Numbered from the stretch's first letter, positions 47,054-58,983 are shown. The stretch is DNA of 64,000 bases from Mesorhizobium sp. (GCA_004017535.1 SAJS01000020.1:1-64000); one strand, 5' to 3'. A program made the numbers and translations. Notes: generated from the sequence alone by a model not told the origin.

Positions 47054-47256
47054 AAGTGTTCGACGGCTCTGGCGCGCTCCATACTCCATGCTAGTCTTTT
47101 CTTGGCCTTGGTGAGTCGGCCGCTTTCCGTGCCAGTCGCGAATGAGGGGGGAAGGCGCGGACACCGCCCGCAAGTTCCACGCAAGCGAGCCCGCTTAGCT
47201 TTCCCCGCAGTGATTGTCGGTCAATGCGTCCAAAAGACTCTTGCCAGGGGATGGCG

Positions 47257-47433
47257 ATGGAACGTTTTGTCGAGGACTATCAGAAGCGACGCCTTACGGA
47301 GCGCGTCGATATCGTGACCGCGATCAACATCCTGATGTCGCAAGGCTATGACGAGGATGATTTGATCGGGGAAATGACCAAGGTTTTTTACGTCGACCTA
47401 GATGCCTTCAACGACGTGATTGCTCACCACTGA
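47257..47433 (+). CDS. Small hypothetical protein (58 aa)
   Basis: A 58-residue acidic, helical protein (MERFVEDYQKRRLTERVD onwards) without signal or membrane segment. AGGGG lies 6 bases before the ATG at 47257; an ATG at 47251 is too close to it. I do not recognise a family. Codon use and a good ribosome binding site support expression. Confidence 0.65.
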   Translation: MERFVEDYQKRRLTERVDIVTAINILMSQGYDEDDLIGEMTKVFYVDLDAFNDVIAHH

Positions 47434-47449
47434 GAGGCGACCGAAAAGG

Positions 47450-48595
47450 TCATCCGGCGAGGCGGAAGTCCAGCACGCGATTGCGGCCGGCGCGCTTGGC
47501 GGCGTAGAGCGCCTTATCGGCGGCGCTGAGCACTTTGTCGAAGCTCATGCCGTCCGTGCTGCCGAAGGCGAAGCCGGCGCTGACCGTGCAGCGCAGCGGG
47601 CCGGTTTCGGTCTCAATCGTGCGTGCGGCGAACGCGGCCCTGACATGTTCGGCCGTCGCGCCAGCCACCTCGGGTAGAATGCGCCTCAACACCATGGCAA
47701 ATTCCTCGCCGCCCATGCGGGCGACGGAGTCGGTCGGGCGCAGATCGGCGCAAAGCACTTCGGCAAAGACCTTCAGCACCTCGTCGCCGGCCGCATGGCC
47801 GAACTCGTCGTTGATCGCCTTGAAGCCATCGAGGTCGAACACCACCACAGCGGTGAAGGCGTTGACGGGCGTCCTGCCATGCAGGTCGAACAGAGCGCGG
47901 CGGTTGAGCAGGCCGGTCAAGGCATCGGTTTGCGCCTCGCGCTGATGGTGGCGGGCGAGCCGGCCCTGGTTGAGCGCCAGCGACAACGCGCCGATACCGG
48001 TCATGGAGGCGATCACGATGACGAGGCTCAGATCCTCCGCCCAGTTGCTCGGCGCGTGGCCGAGAACCAGTTTGCCATCCCACGCCAGCACGGCCGCGCA
48101 CAGCACGAAGGATGCCGCGGTCAGTGAATAGAGCAGCGACACGCCGATGAGATGGACGGGCGCCTCCGCGCGGCCCCGCCAATATTCATACGCCGTGCCG
48201 AACAGGAGCAGCGCGGCTAGGGTATTCTCCAGCATAAAACCCAGGCCGTCATAGCCGAGCGCCATGGGCGGCAGCGCCAGGGCACAGGAAATGCCGACGC
48301 CGAGCGCGATAAGCGGCAAGGGCGAGCGCCTGGTCCTGAACTGATGGGCAGCACCGAGCATGACCGAGAAACCCAGCAGCAGCACCGCCAGCGTCAGCAC
48401 GCCAAGGGCCGTTCCTGGCGCCTTGATATACGTGTCGTAGGCAAAGACTTCGCACACCACGACCAGGACGCTGATCGCCCATGTCAGCAGGAACCGGTCG
48501 GAGCGGGCGGCCATCCAGGTTCCGAACAGGGTGAGGCTGAGGCAAGCGGCGGAGAAGCCGACGGCCAGAAGCAGTGAGTTGTAGTCGAGCAGCAT
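47450..48595 (-). CDS. Membrane diguanylate cyclase (GGDEF)
   Basis: A 381-residue inner-membrane enzyme. About six hydrophobic segments fill residues 1-195; a GGDEF domain follows (TDALTGLLNRRALFD, then FDLDGFKAINDEFGH). The active site is GGEEF, and an inhibitory RxxD site (RPTD) lies 5 residues before it, so the enzyme should make cyclic di-GMP with product feedback. No EAL domain. The input signal is unknown. Confidence 0.92.
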   Translation of the reverse strand: MLLDYNSLLLAVGFSAACLSLTLFGTWMAARSDRFLLTWAISVLVVVCEVFAYDTYIKAPGTALGVLTLAVLLLGFSVMLGAAHQFRTRRSPLPLIALGVGISCALALPPMALGYDGLGFMLENTLAALLLFGTAYEYWRGRAEAPVHLIGVSLLYSLTAASFVLCAAVLAWDGKLVLGHAPSNWAEDLSLVIVIASMTGIGALSLALNQGRLARHHQREAQTDALTGLLNRRALFDLHGRTPVNAFTAVVVFDLDGFKAINDEFGHAAGDEVLKVFAEVLCADLRPTDSVARMGGEEFAMVLRRILPEVAGATAEHVRAAFAARTIETETGPLRCTVSAGFAFGSTDGMSFDKVLSAADKALYAAKRAGRNRVLDFRLAG

Positions 48596-48703
48596 GCGCG
48601 TCCTTGCCGGCGCCAGGCTTCTGCAACCTGACGTAGGTCCATCAATGGAGCAAGGAAGTATCGATTACGTTACGATCGCCGCGAAGATGCGAGGATTCCT
48701 GCG

Positions 48704-48946
48704 TTATAGGACCACTACCGACAATAGCAGGATAAGGCCGATCGCCATCATCACCAGACCCGGCCAATTCTGCGACAGGCCAAGGAAACCGAGCCCGCGC
48801 CGCCGCGGCTCCAATGTCGGCCGCGATGCTGGCAGGTTCGGCGCCGGATGAGGTGCCGGATCACTCAGTCGTCCGCGCCTCAGAGTGGCGCCTGCCATGT
48901 ACATGACTCCTGCAATAGTAAGCAAGGCACCGAGGATGACGATCAT
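48704..48946 (-). CDS. Small two-segment membrane protein
   Basis: An 80-residue protein with a hydrophobic N-terminus (MIVILGALLTIAGVMYMAG), a basic proline-rich loop and a second hydrophobic segment at the C-terminus (WPGLVMMAIGLILLLSVVVL). GAGGAAAG precedes the ATG. Function unknown. A longer frame to 49141 lacks a start signal. Confidence 0.6.
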   Translation of the reverse strand: MIVILGALLTIAGVMYMAGATLRRGRLSDPAPHPAPNLPASRPTLEPRRRGLGFLGLSQNWPGLVMMAIGLILLLSVVVL

Positions 48947-49184
48947 CTTTCCTCGCTCCTTTCCAACGCCGTGGGACTTGGCAAGCGTTTCGCGAGGTGG
49001 CTGCGTTCCCGTCTGACCTTCGGCAGCTGTTGCGACTTCGCAGCGGTCTCCCGCAGTCGGCGGCTGAGACAGAACGGTCAAGACGGCTGACAGGTTCCGA
49101 CAAGCCAACGGCCGATTAGCGTCGCATGGCGCGCCGAACAAAGCTCTGGCGTTTGAACAACGACCGCTGTCGAGGTTCGCAGCT

Positions 49185-49991
49185 CTAAGCCGCCACCCGC
49201 TTCATCAGCGCCATGGCGCCGAACGGCGCGCGCACCTTGCCTTCGGTGATGAAGTAGACGAACACGTCGCGCGGTTTGACCGGCGCATCGGTCTTGGGAT
49301 CGGCGCGCGGCAGGTCGGCGGGCAGCTTGCCCTGCGCCCAGGTCTTCACCCGGCCCGCCCATTCGTCGAGACCTTTCGGGGTGTAGCATTCGGGGTTGTC
49401 GTCGCTGCCGGTCTGCAATCGGGCGTAGATGAAATCGCCGGTGACATCGGCGATCGCGGGATATTTGGCATGGTCGGCATAGACGATCGCGGCCTTGTGT
49501 TTGCGCGCAAGGGCCGGGAATTCCGGTACGATGAAGCTGTCATGGCGCACTTCCAGCGCGTGGCGCAAAGGCACGCCGTCCTGTTTCTCGGGCAGAAGCT
49601 TCAGGAACGCCTCGAAATCGTCCGCGTCGAATTTCTTGGTCGGCGCGAATTGCCACAGGATCGGGCCGAGCTTGTCGCCGAGCGCGGCAACGCCGGAGCC
49701 GAGGAAGCGCATCATCGATTCGCCGGCTTCGCCTAGCACGCGGCGATTGGTGACGAAGCGGTTGCCCTTGAGCGAGAAGACGAAGCCATCCGGCGCGTCG
49801 TTGGCCCATTTGACGAAAGTCGGCTCCTTGAAGCTGGAATAATAGGTGCCGTTCACCTCGATGCTCGGCACTTGGCGGCTGGCGTAATGGAGCTGCTTGG
49901 CCTTGGCGAGCTTCTCCGGATAGAAGGAGGTGTCCCAGGGCTCGAAAGTCCAACCGCCCATGCCGGCGCGGATTTTTCCTTGGGCAGTCAT
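49185..49991 (-). CDS. DUF72 (YecE-like) family protein
   Basis: A 268-residue predicted TIM-barrel protein. The family blocks GMGGWTFEPW, IEVNGTYYSSF and FSLKGNRFVTNRR are clear, with WQFAPTKKFD later. Cytoplasmic, biochemical function unknown. It starts 27 bases after the GNAT gene on the same strand, so it may be transcribed from the uvrA promoter. Confidence 0.88.
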   Translation of the reverse strand: MTAQGKIRAGMGGWTFEPWDTSFYPEKLAKAKQLHYASRQVPSIEVNGTYYSSFKEPTFVKWANDAPDGFVFSLKGNRFVTNRRVLGEAGESMMRFLGSGVAALGDKLGPILWQFAPTKKFDADDFEAFLKLLPEKQDGVPLRHALEVRHDSFIVPEFPALARKHKAAIVYADHAKYPAIADVTGDFIYARLQTGSDDNPECYTPKGLDEWAGRVKTWAQGKLPADLPRADPKTDAPVKPRDVFVYFITEGKVRAPFGAMALMKRVAA

Positions 49992-50018
49992 CGTCTTCCT
50001 CCTCCGTTCAAAATGCGA

Positions 50019-50477
50019 TCAGGCCGCCCAGTCGACAGGCTTGGCCATGTCGACCAGCGTCCATCCTGGCCGGTGTGGATTGGCGCGGCGACCCGTTTCG
50101 CGGTAGCCATAGGCTGAATAGAGCGCGATGTTCCGCTCCATGCGCGAATTGGTGTAGAGCCGCACCTCCGGCACGCCCCATAACCGCGCCTGCTCGTCGG
50201 CGAAGTCGAGCAATTTGAGCCCGAACTTTTTGCCCTGGAAAGCCGGCGCGACGGCGACGCTGAAGATCATGGCGTGGTCCGCATGACGCTCAAGGACGAT
50301 CAATCCGGCGAGTTCTGAGCCTTCTTGCAGTAGCCAGACCTCGCCGCGCTCGATGCGCGGCGCATAATCCTCGGTGACGGGGATCGGCGGTCCACCGAAG
50401 ATGGGCGTGTAAGGCGCATAGGCGTCCGCGGTCAGAGCGACGACGGCGGCGAGGTCTTCACGGCGGGCCGGTCTCAT
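50019..50477 (-). CDS. GNAT-family N-acetyltransferase
   Basis: A 152-residue GNAT fold protein. Motif A is visible as FSVAVAPAFQGKKFGLKLLD and the C-terminal NSRMERNIALYSAYGYRE. The substrate is unknown. Its ATG overlaps the stop of a 36-codon reading frame (ATGA) that itself overlaps the uvrA stop, so it may be coupled to uvrA. Confidence 0.88.
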   Translation of the reverse strand: MRPARREDLAAVVALTADAYAPYTPIFGGPPIPVTEDYAPRIERGEVWLLQEGSELAGLIVLERHADHAMIFSVAVAPAFQGKKFGLKLLDFADEQARLWGVPEVRLYTNSRMERNIALYSAYGYRETGRRANPHRPGWTLVDMAKPVDWAA

Positions 50478-50583
50478 GACTGGTCCACTCCGGCAGCGGC
50501 CGCGAAGACCTTTTGCATCCCGGCAGCTATGGCCGCGACAGCACCGAAGCGGCTTTCGACGGAGACGAGGCCGTTACCTGCCA

Positions 50584-50584
<1 letters not shown>
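50474..50584 (-). CDS. Possible 36-aa coupled small ORF between uvrA and GNAT
   Basis: Starting MAGNGLVSVESRF and ending AAAGVDQS, this frame opens with an ATG that shares a base with the uvrA TGA (TGATG) and closes with a TGA that overlaps the GNAT ATG (ATGA). It thus bridges the whole 106-base gap. The third-base GC content is about 69%, somewhat below typical genes here. It could be a real peptide or only a translational bridge. Confidence 0.4.
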
Positions 50585-53505
<2,921 letters not shown>

Positions 53506-53667
53506 CGCCGGTCGCCGCCTCAGATCTGGAATTTGCTGGATTGGGCGGGTTTGTCCCGGCCATCCCCTATGTAGGTATTTTCGCCGCCACGTCGAGAGAC
53601 GCCACAATCTCGACGGAAGACGCCAATGTTGGGTTTAACCGCCTTTCGCGCGAGCGGGCAAGCGGAA

Positions 53668-53682
53668 AGAACAAAGGCCGAA
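53668..53682 (-). promoter_or_regulatory. LexA (SOS) box of uvrA
   Basis: On the minus strand it reads GTTC-N7-GTTC, the alphaproteobacterial LexA consensus. A weak promoter pair, TTGTCA (53690-53695) and TGTTCT (53667-53672) with a 17-base spacer, overlaps it, so LexA would block RNA polymerase. Confidence 0.85.
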
Positions 53683-53695
53683 CACGCTCCTGACA

Positions 53696-53765
53696 AAGCG
53701 TTGTGGAAACATTCGCCTCAGGCGCTGTGCAAACAGTCGCGTTGAGCGCTGTGGAACAATCGCTC
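53696..53765. repeat. Three imperfect 22-25 bp tandem units
   Basis: The units at 53696-53718, 53719-53743 and 53744-53765 share the pattern AGCG(C/T)TGTGGAAACA followed by TCGC. Confidence 0.6.
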
Positions 53766-54250
53766 GAAGCCTCGTGAAGACAAGTGTCGCCGATGCCCGT
53801 TGATCCACGGAGCACTCGACTTACCCGCACGTAACCTCCCGGCGATCACATTTTTCGGTAACCGGCTATTCAACGGTTGACGCCGGCGACTCACGGGGGC
53901 AGTCTCAAAGGCGTCAACGAAGCCGGCCGTCTTTCGATGGCCTCGCCGCCCAACAGGCGGCCTGCGAGACGCCGCAGGTGATAGCGATTAGCGCTTCGAA
54001 CGACATTGTCGCAACGGACCCAGGAGCGGAGCATGACGCCACCGGACAGTCCCTTGAGGCTCCACACGGAGATGGAGCCGCGGCGGGCATAAGTGCCAGG
54101 GCAGACTTGAAACGCCGGCCCGACAAACCGTGACTTGCCGATTCCCTACAATCAGAGACCATAGTCGGATCGTCGGCTGAACGCCGCGTTGCATCCGAAA
54201 CAGAACGCCGGCAGTCCACTCCCGGCTAAAGTTGGATTTCAGATCCATGG

Positions 54251-54291
54251 AGCCCCATCCGTCTGCACAGCAGGGATGGGGCTTACGTTTT
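54251..54291 (+). terminator. Orphan plus-strand terminator-like hairpin
   Basis: A perfect 10-bp stem, 54251-54260 with 54274-54283, and a T-rich tail TTACGTTTT. No plus-strand gene precedes it, so it may end a non-coding RNA. Confidence 0.5.
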
Positions 54292-54332
54292 GGGGGGGTG
54301 GGTTCAGCCTTACGGGCAGGGGTCGAGAACGC

Positions 54333-54614
54333 TCAGTGGTTCGGAATCCTGGTGCCGCCCGTCGCCATGTCAACGGTGATGCTGCCGCCGATCCTGACAT
54401 CGGTGTTGCCGATCTTGAAAGAGCCGTCGCTGCTGGCGGGCTGCGCGTCATCCGGCTCGGGCTGCGGCGCCGGCTTGGCGATGCGGTAGTTGTCGCTGAC
54501 GCCGGGCAGTTTTTGCGTCGAGCTGTCATCGGCAAGCGCTGTGCCGGCTGCCAGCGCGCCGGCAAGAACGGCGAGGGCGGCGCATAAATGTCTGGGCTGA
54601 ACGGACCTGATCAT
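54333..54614 (-). CDS. Small exported hypothetical protein (93 aa)
   Basis: A 93-residue protein with a signal peptide ending at ALADD. The mature part has a proline-rich stretch and a C-terminal repeat-like beta region (FKIGNTDVRIGGSITVDMATGG) reminiscent of a porin-like strand. Function unknown; the ATG at 54614 best fits the signal peptide. It is preceded by clpP on the same strand. Confidence 0.65.
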   Translation of the reverse strand: MIRSVQPRHLCAALAVLAGALAAGTALADDSSTQKLPGVSDNYRIAKPAPQPEPDDAQPASSDGSFKIGNTDVRIGGSITVDMATGGTRIPNH

Positions 54615-54690
54615 GCGCGGACTATATTGACGCAACTGGAGCGATGCCAGACGCGCGGCGATCAAATTGCCGCGTGTCTGCCCCTCGACG

Positions 54691-55293
54691 TCAGGCGGCT
54701 TTCTTGCGCGTGTCATAGACGTGATCGACGAGGCCCCAGTCCTTGGCTTCCGCGGCGCTCATGAAGTAGTCGCGGTCGAGCGTGCGCTCCACTTCCTCGT
54801 AGGTGCGGCCGCAATGCCTGGCGTAGAGCTCCGTCATATGCTGCTTGGTGCGCACGATGTCCTCGGCGTGGCGCTGGATGTCGGAAGCCTGGCCCTGGAA
54901 GCCGCCGAGCGGCTGGTGCAGGACGATCCTGGTGTTGGGCAGGGCGATGCGCCGTCCCGGGGAGCCCGCCATCAGGAGAAACGAGCCCATCGAGGCGGCG
55001 AAGCCCATGCAGACCGTTGAGACAGGGCAGGAGATATATTGCATGGTGTCGTAGATGGCGAAGCCGCTGGTCACCATGCCGCCGGGCGAGTTGATGTAGA
55101 GCGAGATCTCCTTGTCGGGATTGTCGGATTCCAGCGACAGAAGCTGGGCGCAGACCAGCGCCGAAACGTTGTCGTTGATCTCGCCGTTGATGAAGACGAT
55201 GCGCTCGCGCAGCAGCCGCGAGAAGATGTCGAAGGAACGCTCGCCGCGGCTCGATTGCTCGATGACCATCGGCACCAGATTGGCAATGCTCAT
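54691..55293 (-). CDS. clpP: ATP-dependent Clp protease proteolytic subunit (paralogue)
   Basis: A 200-residue serine protease subunit. The triad is Ser101 (GFAASMGSF), His126 (RIVLHQP) and Asp175, matching E. coli positions with an offset of three. It forms the barrel that works with ClpA/ClpX. No clpX or lon is adjacent, so this is probably an extra clpP copy, as is common in rhizobia. Confidence 0.95.
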   Translation of the reverse strand: MSIANLVPMVIEQSSRGERSFDIFSRLLRERIVFINGEINDNVSALVCAQLLSLESDNPDKEISLYINSPGGMVTSGFAIYDTMQYISCPVSTVCMGFAASMGSFLLMAGSPGRRIALPNTRIVLHQPLGGFQGQASDIQRHAEDIVRTKQHMTELYARHCGRTYEEVERTLDRDYFMSAAEAKDWGLVDHVYDTRKKAA

Positions 55294-55309
55294 GACGGAT
55301 TCCTTTCGA

Positions 55310-55786
55310 TCAGGCCGCGCGCAGCATCATGCAGGGCGCATTGGCGGCGGTCGGGGTCTTGCGGGCATAAAGCGAGAGCCCGCAGCCGGCGCCTGAGACG
55401 GCGACCAGAGGCTGCGCTGCCGGCACAAAATCGTCATGCACGATGCGGAGATGCGTGCCGCCCGAGGCGGTGCGCGCCAGCGTGAAGGTGACGATGCTGT
55501 CAAAACCGGGAAGCTGGTCAGCGTCCTTGTCGGCGGGCCGTTCGCGCCAGGAATAGCGCAGCAGCCGGCTGGGCTCGGCTTCGAGCACTTCGCATTCGAT
55601 CGGCGCACCCGGTCCGGCAAAGGCGAAGCGGCTGCCGGCTTCCGCCTTGATGTCGTTCGGCATCATCCAGGCGGCCAGCAGTTCCGGCTCGGTCAGCGCC
55701 CGCCAGACTTTTTCCGGCGGATCGGCAAGCTCGCATTCGAAGCTGAGCGGCGCTTCGTTGACCGTCGGGTTCTCGGTTGCCGTCAT
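55310..55786 (-). CDS. SRPBCC (AHSA1-like) domain protein
   Basis: A 158-residue START-fold protein with the AHSA1 pattern [20 protein letters not shown] and later [20 protein letters not shown]. The ligand is unknown. It overlaps the ArsR regulator gene by 4 bases, a common regulator/SRPBCC arrangement. The end of the protein is atypical of the family. Confidence 0.85.
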   Translation of the reverse strand: MTATENPTVNEAPLSFECELADPPEKVWRALTEPELLAAWMMPNDIKAEAGSRFAFAGPGAPIECEVLEAEPSRLLRYSWRERPADKDADQLPGFDSIVTFTLARTASGGTHLRIVHDDFVPAAQPLVAVSGAGCGLSLYARKTPTAANAPCMMLRAA

Positions 55787-56097
55787 TGGTTCATTCCCTT
55801 CAGAACCGTCTTCAACTTCTCGATGCGTTCCGGCCAGAAGGCGCGGTAGCGTTCGATCCAGCCGAGCAGCGGGTCGAGCCCCTGCGGATCTGCGCGGTAA
55901 TAGGCGTTGCGGCCAGAACGGCGCTCGACCACAAGGCCGGCGCCGCGCAGCACGGCCAGGTGCTGCGAGACCGCCGGCTGCGACACACTCATGCCGGCGC
56001 GCAGCTCGCTCACGCTCATCTCGCTGGCGGTGAGGCGCTCGTAAACGGCCCGTCGCGTCGGGTCGGCGAGCGCCCGGAAAATCTCTGCTTCGACCAT
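55783..56097 (-). CDS. ArsR-family transcriptional regulator
   Basis: A 104-residue winged-helix repressor (EIFRALADPTRRAVYERL, MSVSQPAVSQHLAVLRGAGL). It has no metal-binding cysteine cluster, so it belongs to the metal-independent ArsR type that controls a downstream SRPBCC gene. It probably represses its own operon. Confidence 0.9.
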   Translation of the reverse strand: MVEAEIFRALADPTRRAVYERLTASEMSVSELRAGMSVSQPAVSQHLAVLRGAGLVVERRSGRNAYYRADPQGLDPLLGWIERYRAFWPERIEKLKTVLKGMNQ

Positions 56098-56192
56098 GGG
56101 AAAAGCATAAGTCGATACTTATTGATTTGGCAAGGGGCTATTTGATCGCCATATCGGGAAGGAGGCTCAGGCGCCGCCTTTGCTGACATTCC

Positions 56193-56221
56193 TTGACAGA
56201 AAGGGCGCTTGCCCCTAGAAC
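56193..56221 (+). promoter_or_regulatory. Sigma-70 promoter of ssb
   Basis: TTGACA at 56193-56198, a 17-base spacer and TAGAAC at 56216-56221. The -10 overlaps the left half of the LexA box. Confidence 0.75.
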
Positions 56222-56232
56222 GAAAGAGGAAC
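56218..56232 (+). promoter_or_regulatory. LexA (SOS) box of ssb
   Basis: GAAC-N7-GAAC is an exact inverse of the GTTC-N7-GTTC alphaproteobacterial consensus, about 100 bases before the ssb ATG and overlapping its -10. Confidence 0.85.
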
Positions 56233-56333
56233 AAAAACCTTGTGGGAAAAGCCAGCCTTTACGGGCATGGGCGACCCTGAGGCTGTAAGGTGAGCGACTT
56301 AAAATTTGTTTCGGATGAGCGCGGAGAAGTAAG

Positions 56334-56855
56334 ATGGCGGGTAGCGTCAACAAGGTCATTCTGGTCGGCAATCTCGGGGCGGACCCTGAAATCCGCCGCC
56401 TGAATTCCGGCGATCCGGTCGTCAACATCCGCATCGCCACCTCGGAAAGCTGGCGCGACAAGAATTCGGGCGAGCGCAAGGAAAAGACCGAGTGGCATAA
56501 TGTCGTCATCTTCAACGACCAGCTCGCCAAGGTGGCCGAGCAGTATTTGAAGAAAGGCATGAAGGTCTATGTCGAGGGCCAGCTCCAGACCCGCAAATGG
56601 CAGGATCAGACCGGCAATGACCGCTACACGACCGAGGTGGTGCTGCAGAAATTCCGTGGCGAGCTGCAAATGCTTGACGCGCGCGGCGAGGGCGGTAGCG
56701 GCCAGGTCGGCAACTATTCCGGCGGCAGCAGCCGTGGTTCCGATTTCGGCCAGTCCGGCCCGAACGAAGGTTTCAGCCGCGGTGGCGGTGGCGGTTCCAG
56801 GGGCGGCGGTGGCGGCGGCTCGTCGCGCGAGCTGGACGACGAGATCCCGTTCTAA
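56334..56855 (+). CDS. ssb: Single-stranded DNA-binding protein
   Basis: A 173-residue protein: an N-terminal OB fold (about residues 1-115, starting [19 protein letters not shown]), a glycine/serine-rich flexible linker and the acidic tip DDEIPF that binds partner proteins. It coats single-stranded DNA in replication, recombination and repair. It carries its own SOS box, so expression should rise on DNA damage. Confidence 0.97.
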   Translation: MAGSVNKVILVGNLGADPEIRRLNSGDPVVNIRIATSESWRDKNSGERKEKTEWHNVVIFNDQLAKVAEQYLKKGMKVYVEGQLQTRKWQDQTGNDRYTTEVVLQKFRGELQMLDARGEGGSGQVGNYSGGSSRGSDFGQSGPNEGFSRGGGGGSRGGGGGGSSRELDDEIPF

Positions 56856-57106
56856 GCATTTCGTTTAGGGGAGGCGCAATGTCGCTCGGACCGCTTCCGT
56901 CGGCGCCGCCTCCCATTCCGTGGTAGGCCTTCGCGGCCCGCGCCGCTTTAGCCGTCCATCCTTCGCCGGCAGTAGCCATAGAGCGAGACACCTATGAGGG
57001 CTTCGCGCTGCGTGGGCCGGTTCTCGGAACCCGCCATTTTCGGCGCGGCCTGACCTGAATTTCAACACGCTTTAGCGCGGACGGGAATTTCTTAAGGAAG
57101 ATCAAC

Positions 57107-57547
57107 GTGAAAGCACGCGTCAAATGGGTAGAGGAACGCACCTTTGTCGGCGAGTCCGGTAGCGGCCACAAGGTCGTGCTGGGCCCGGCGCATGGGCCGG
57201 ATGGCAAAACGCCTGGACCGAGCCCGATGGAACTGGTGCTGATCGGCACCGGCGGCTGCTCGGCCTATGACGTCGTGCACATCCTGGAGAAAGGCCGCGA
57301 GGCGGTCGAGGATTGCGTGGTCGAGCTCGATGCCGACCGGGCCCAGACGGACCCGAAAGTGTTCACCCGCATCCACATGCATTTCATCGTCAAGGGCCGC
57401 GCGCTCTCGCATGACAAGGTGAAGCGTGCGATCGACCTCTCGATCGAGAAATATTGCTCGGCCAGCGCGATGATGGCGAAGACGGCGACGATCACGCATG
57501 ATTTCGAGGTGGTCGAGACGGGGCCAAGTAGGGCAGTAGGGCAGTAA
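57107..57547 (+). CDS. OsmC/YhfA family protein
   Basis: A 146-residue OsmC-type fold protein. The pattern GPSPMELVLIGTGGCSAYDVV holds the first catalytic-type Cys, and the second lies in KYCSASAMM, consistent with peroxide-reducing thiols. The GTG at 57107 follows AAGGAAG. The tail and stop are built from 8-bp repeats. Confidence 0.88.
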   Translation: MKARVKWVEERTFVGESGSGHKVVLGPAHGPDGKTPGPSPMELVLIGTGGCSAYDVVHILEKGREAVEDCVVELDADRAQTDPKVFTRIHMHFIVKGRALSHDKVKRAIDLSIEKYCSASAMMAKTATITHDFEVVETGPSRAVGQ

Positions 57548-57554
57548 GGCAGTA
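57531..57554 (+). repeat. 8-bp tandem repeats across the OsmC stop codon
   Basis: GGGCAGTA occurs twice at 57531-57546, then AGGCAGTA at 57547-57554. The TAA stop lies at 57545-57547. Confidence 0.8.
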
Positions 57555-57575
57555 GGTGGGCTGCTCCGCAGTCGC

Positions 57576-58205
57576 TTAGGCTGCCATCAGCGCCCTGACG
57601 CCGTCGGCCACGAACTGGACCGCCAAGGCGGCCAGGATCACGCCGAGCAACCTGGTCAGGATCGAGCGGCCGGTCTGGCCGAGGATCCGGTCGATGCGTT
57701 CCGACAACACAAAGACCAGATAGGTGATGACGAGGCAGAGGAAGATGATGCCGACCAGGGCTGCCTGAGCGGCAAAGCCTTCAAAATGCCCCGACAACAG
57801 CACGGTCGCCGAGATCGCGCCGGGGCCGGCGATCAGCGGGATCGCCAGCGGGAAGGCGGCGATGTTGTGGATCATGTCCTTGGTGATGGCGACGTCGCCG
57901 ATCTTCTCCTTGCGGTCCTGGCGGCGCTCGAACACCATCTCGAAGGCAATGAAGAACAAGAGAAAGCCGCCGGCGACGCGGAAGGCCGGCAGCGTGATGC
58001 CGAACACCGATAGGATCGAGGCGCCGGCAACCGCGAACAGCGCCATGACCAGAAAGCCGATCACCGAGGCGCGAACCGAGACCTGCTGGCGCTCGTCGCG
58101 GTTCATGCCGCGCGTCACGGCGAGGAAGAGCGGCGCCAGCCCCGGCGGGTCGATGGTCACCAGGATGGTGACGAAGGCGTTGAACAGGCTGTCGAAACTC
58201 GGCAT
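57576..58205 (-). CDS. MarC family membrane protein
   Basis: A 209-residue protein with about six membrane segments. Family marks are TILVTIDPPGLAPLFLAVT, FRVAGGFLLFFIAFEMV and PLAIPLIAGPGAISATVLL. MarC was once linked to multiple antibiotic resistance, but that role is not supported. The ATG at 58205 gives the usual length. It is part of the conserved ssb-marC-gyrA neighbourhood. Confidence 0.9.
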   Translation of the reverse strand: MPSFDSLFNAFVTILVTIDPPGLAPLFLAVTRGMNRDERQQVSVRASVIGFLVMALFAVAGASILSVFGITLPAFRVAGGFLLFFIAFEMVFERRQDRKEKIGDVAITKDMIHNIAAFPLAIPLIAGPGAISATVLLSGHFEGFAAQAALVGIIFLCLVITYLVFVLSERIDRILGQTGRSILTRLLGVILAALAVQFVADGVRALMAA

Positions 58206-58374
58206 CGCTGGCCCCTCCCGCCAGGCGAAGCCCAGCCTCTGCAATTGGTAGAGCAAAGCCCAGGCGCTGGAAACAGCCGGGAAAATGGTTTCGCGAACCT
58301 GGTGAAGCCCGGCGGCGCGAAGGATCGCTACGGCTCTTGTTTTGTGCCGCTGCGATCTTCGGTAGCCATCAGCT

Positions 58375-58899
58375 CTAACCCACGCGCTGCGCCAAAAACT
58401 CAACCTCCATGCGCCAGGTCGCGCCGCCGTCATGCGAGCGCTCACCCAGCCAGCGGAACGAGTTTTCGGTGATGCGCGAAAAGCTCCAACGTACCGACGC
58501 GCCGGTTCCGTCGGCGCCGACCTGGACGATCGTGTCGCCCTCGGCGCGGCCGAGCTGCCGGCTGTAGTACTGGTTGCGCGGGTCGCTCCAGAAGATGTGC
58601 CAGGCGTCGGCGCCGGGATCGTAGACGCGCAATGTCGTGCCGTAGAAGGTCCACGGTCCGAGCGACGGGGAGGGACCTGCGTCGCGGGCGGGGAGTATCC
58701 AGACGTCCTGCACGGCCCTGCCTTCCAGAACCCAGCCGAAATGCACCTCGCCGCGACCGGTGAGCTTTGTGCCGTCATCTAGAATGCGCGTGGCATCGAA
58801 TGTCCAGGCGCCAATGAAGCGGCCGTAGAGCTTCAGCTTTTCGGCGAGATCCGGAATGGGGCCGTGGCTGTGCAAGGCTTCGGCAAAGGGATCGGTCAT
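58375..58899 (-). CDS. Uncharacterised protein, lipocalin/DUF1579-like
   Basis: A 174-residue soluble protein rich in Trp, Phe and Tyr and mostly beta-stranded (FIGAWTFDATRI, EVHFGWVLEGRAVQDVW, WTFYGTTLRVYD). It looks like a beta-barrel ligand binder; a firm family is not recognised. It is divergent from an AraC regulator with 84 bases between starts, so it may be its target. Confidence 0.7.
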   Translation of the reverse strand: MTDPFAEALHSHGPIPDLAEKLKLYGRFIGAWTFDATRILDDGTKLTGRGEVHFGWVLEGRAVQDVWILPARDAGPSPSLGPWTFYGTTLRVYDPGADAWHIFWSDPRNQYYSRQLGRAEGDTIVQVGADGTGASVRWSFSRITENSFRWLGERSHDGGATWRMEVEFLAQRVG

Positions 58900-58983
58900 G
58901 GTTGCTGTCTCGTTTGTCAGGAGAGGGCAAGCAATAGAGGCAGGCGGGGTTCGTCGCTTGGGAAAAATTGCTATCCTTCGGGC

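Larger units (their letters stand above)
53506..54332. other. 827-bp gap without a recognised gene
   Basis: The gap contains the uvrA promoter and SOS box (53667-53695), three imperfect 22-25 bp tandem units (53696-53765), about 480 bases with no supported reading frame, and a plus-strand terminator-like hairpin at 54251-54291. The orphan terminator suggests an unannotated plus-strand transcript. Confidence 0.5.

Noticed and set aside
53567-54248. Short minus-strand frames of 86-101 codons in the uvrA upstream gap
   Set aside because: No ribosome binding sites, atypical composition (Arg, Cys and Trp rich), overlapping one another in different frames.
56876-57060. AGGGGAGG followed by an ATG after ssb giving MSLGPLPSAPPPIPW and a stop, with the frame continuing open afterwards
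   Set aside because: Only 15 codons before the stop. It could be a decayed gene, but nothing else supports it.
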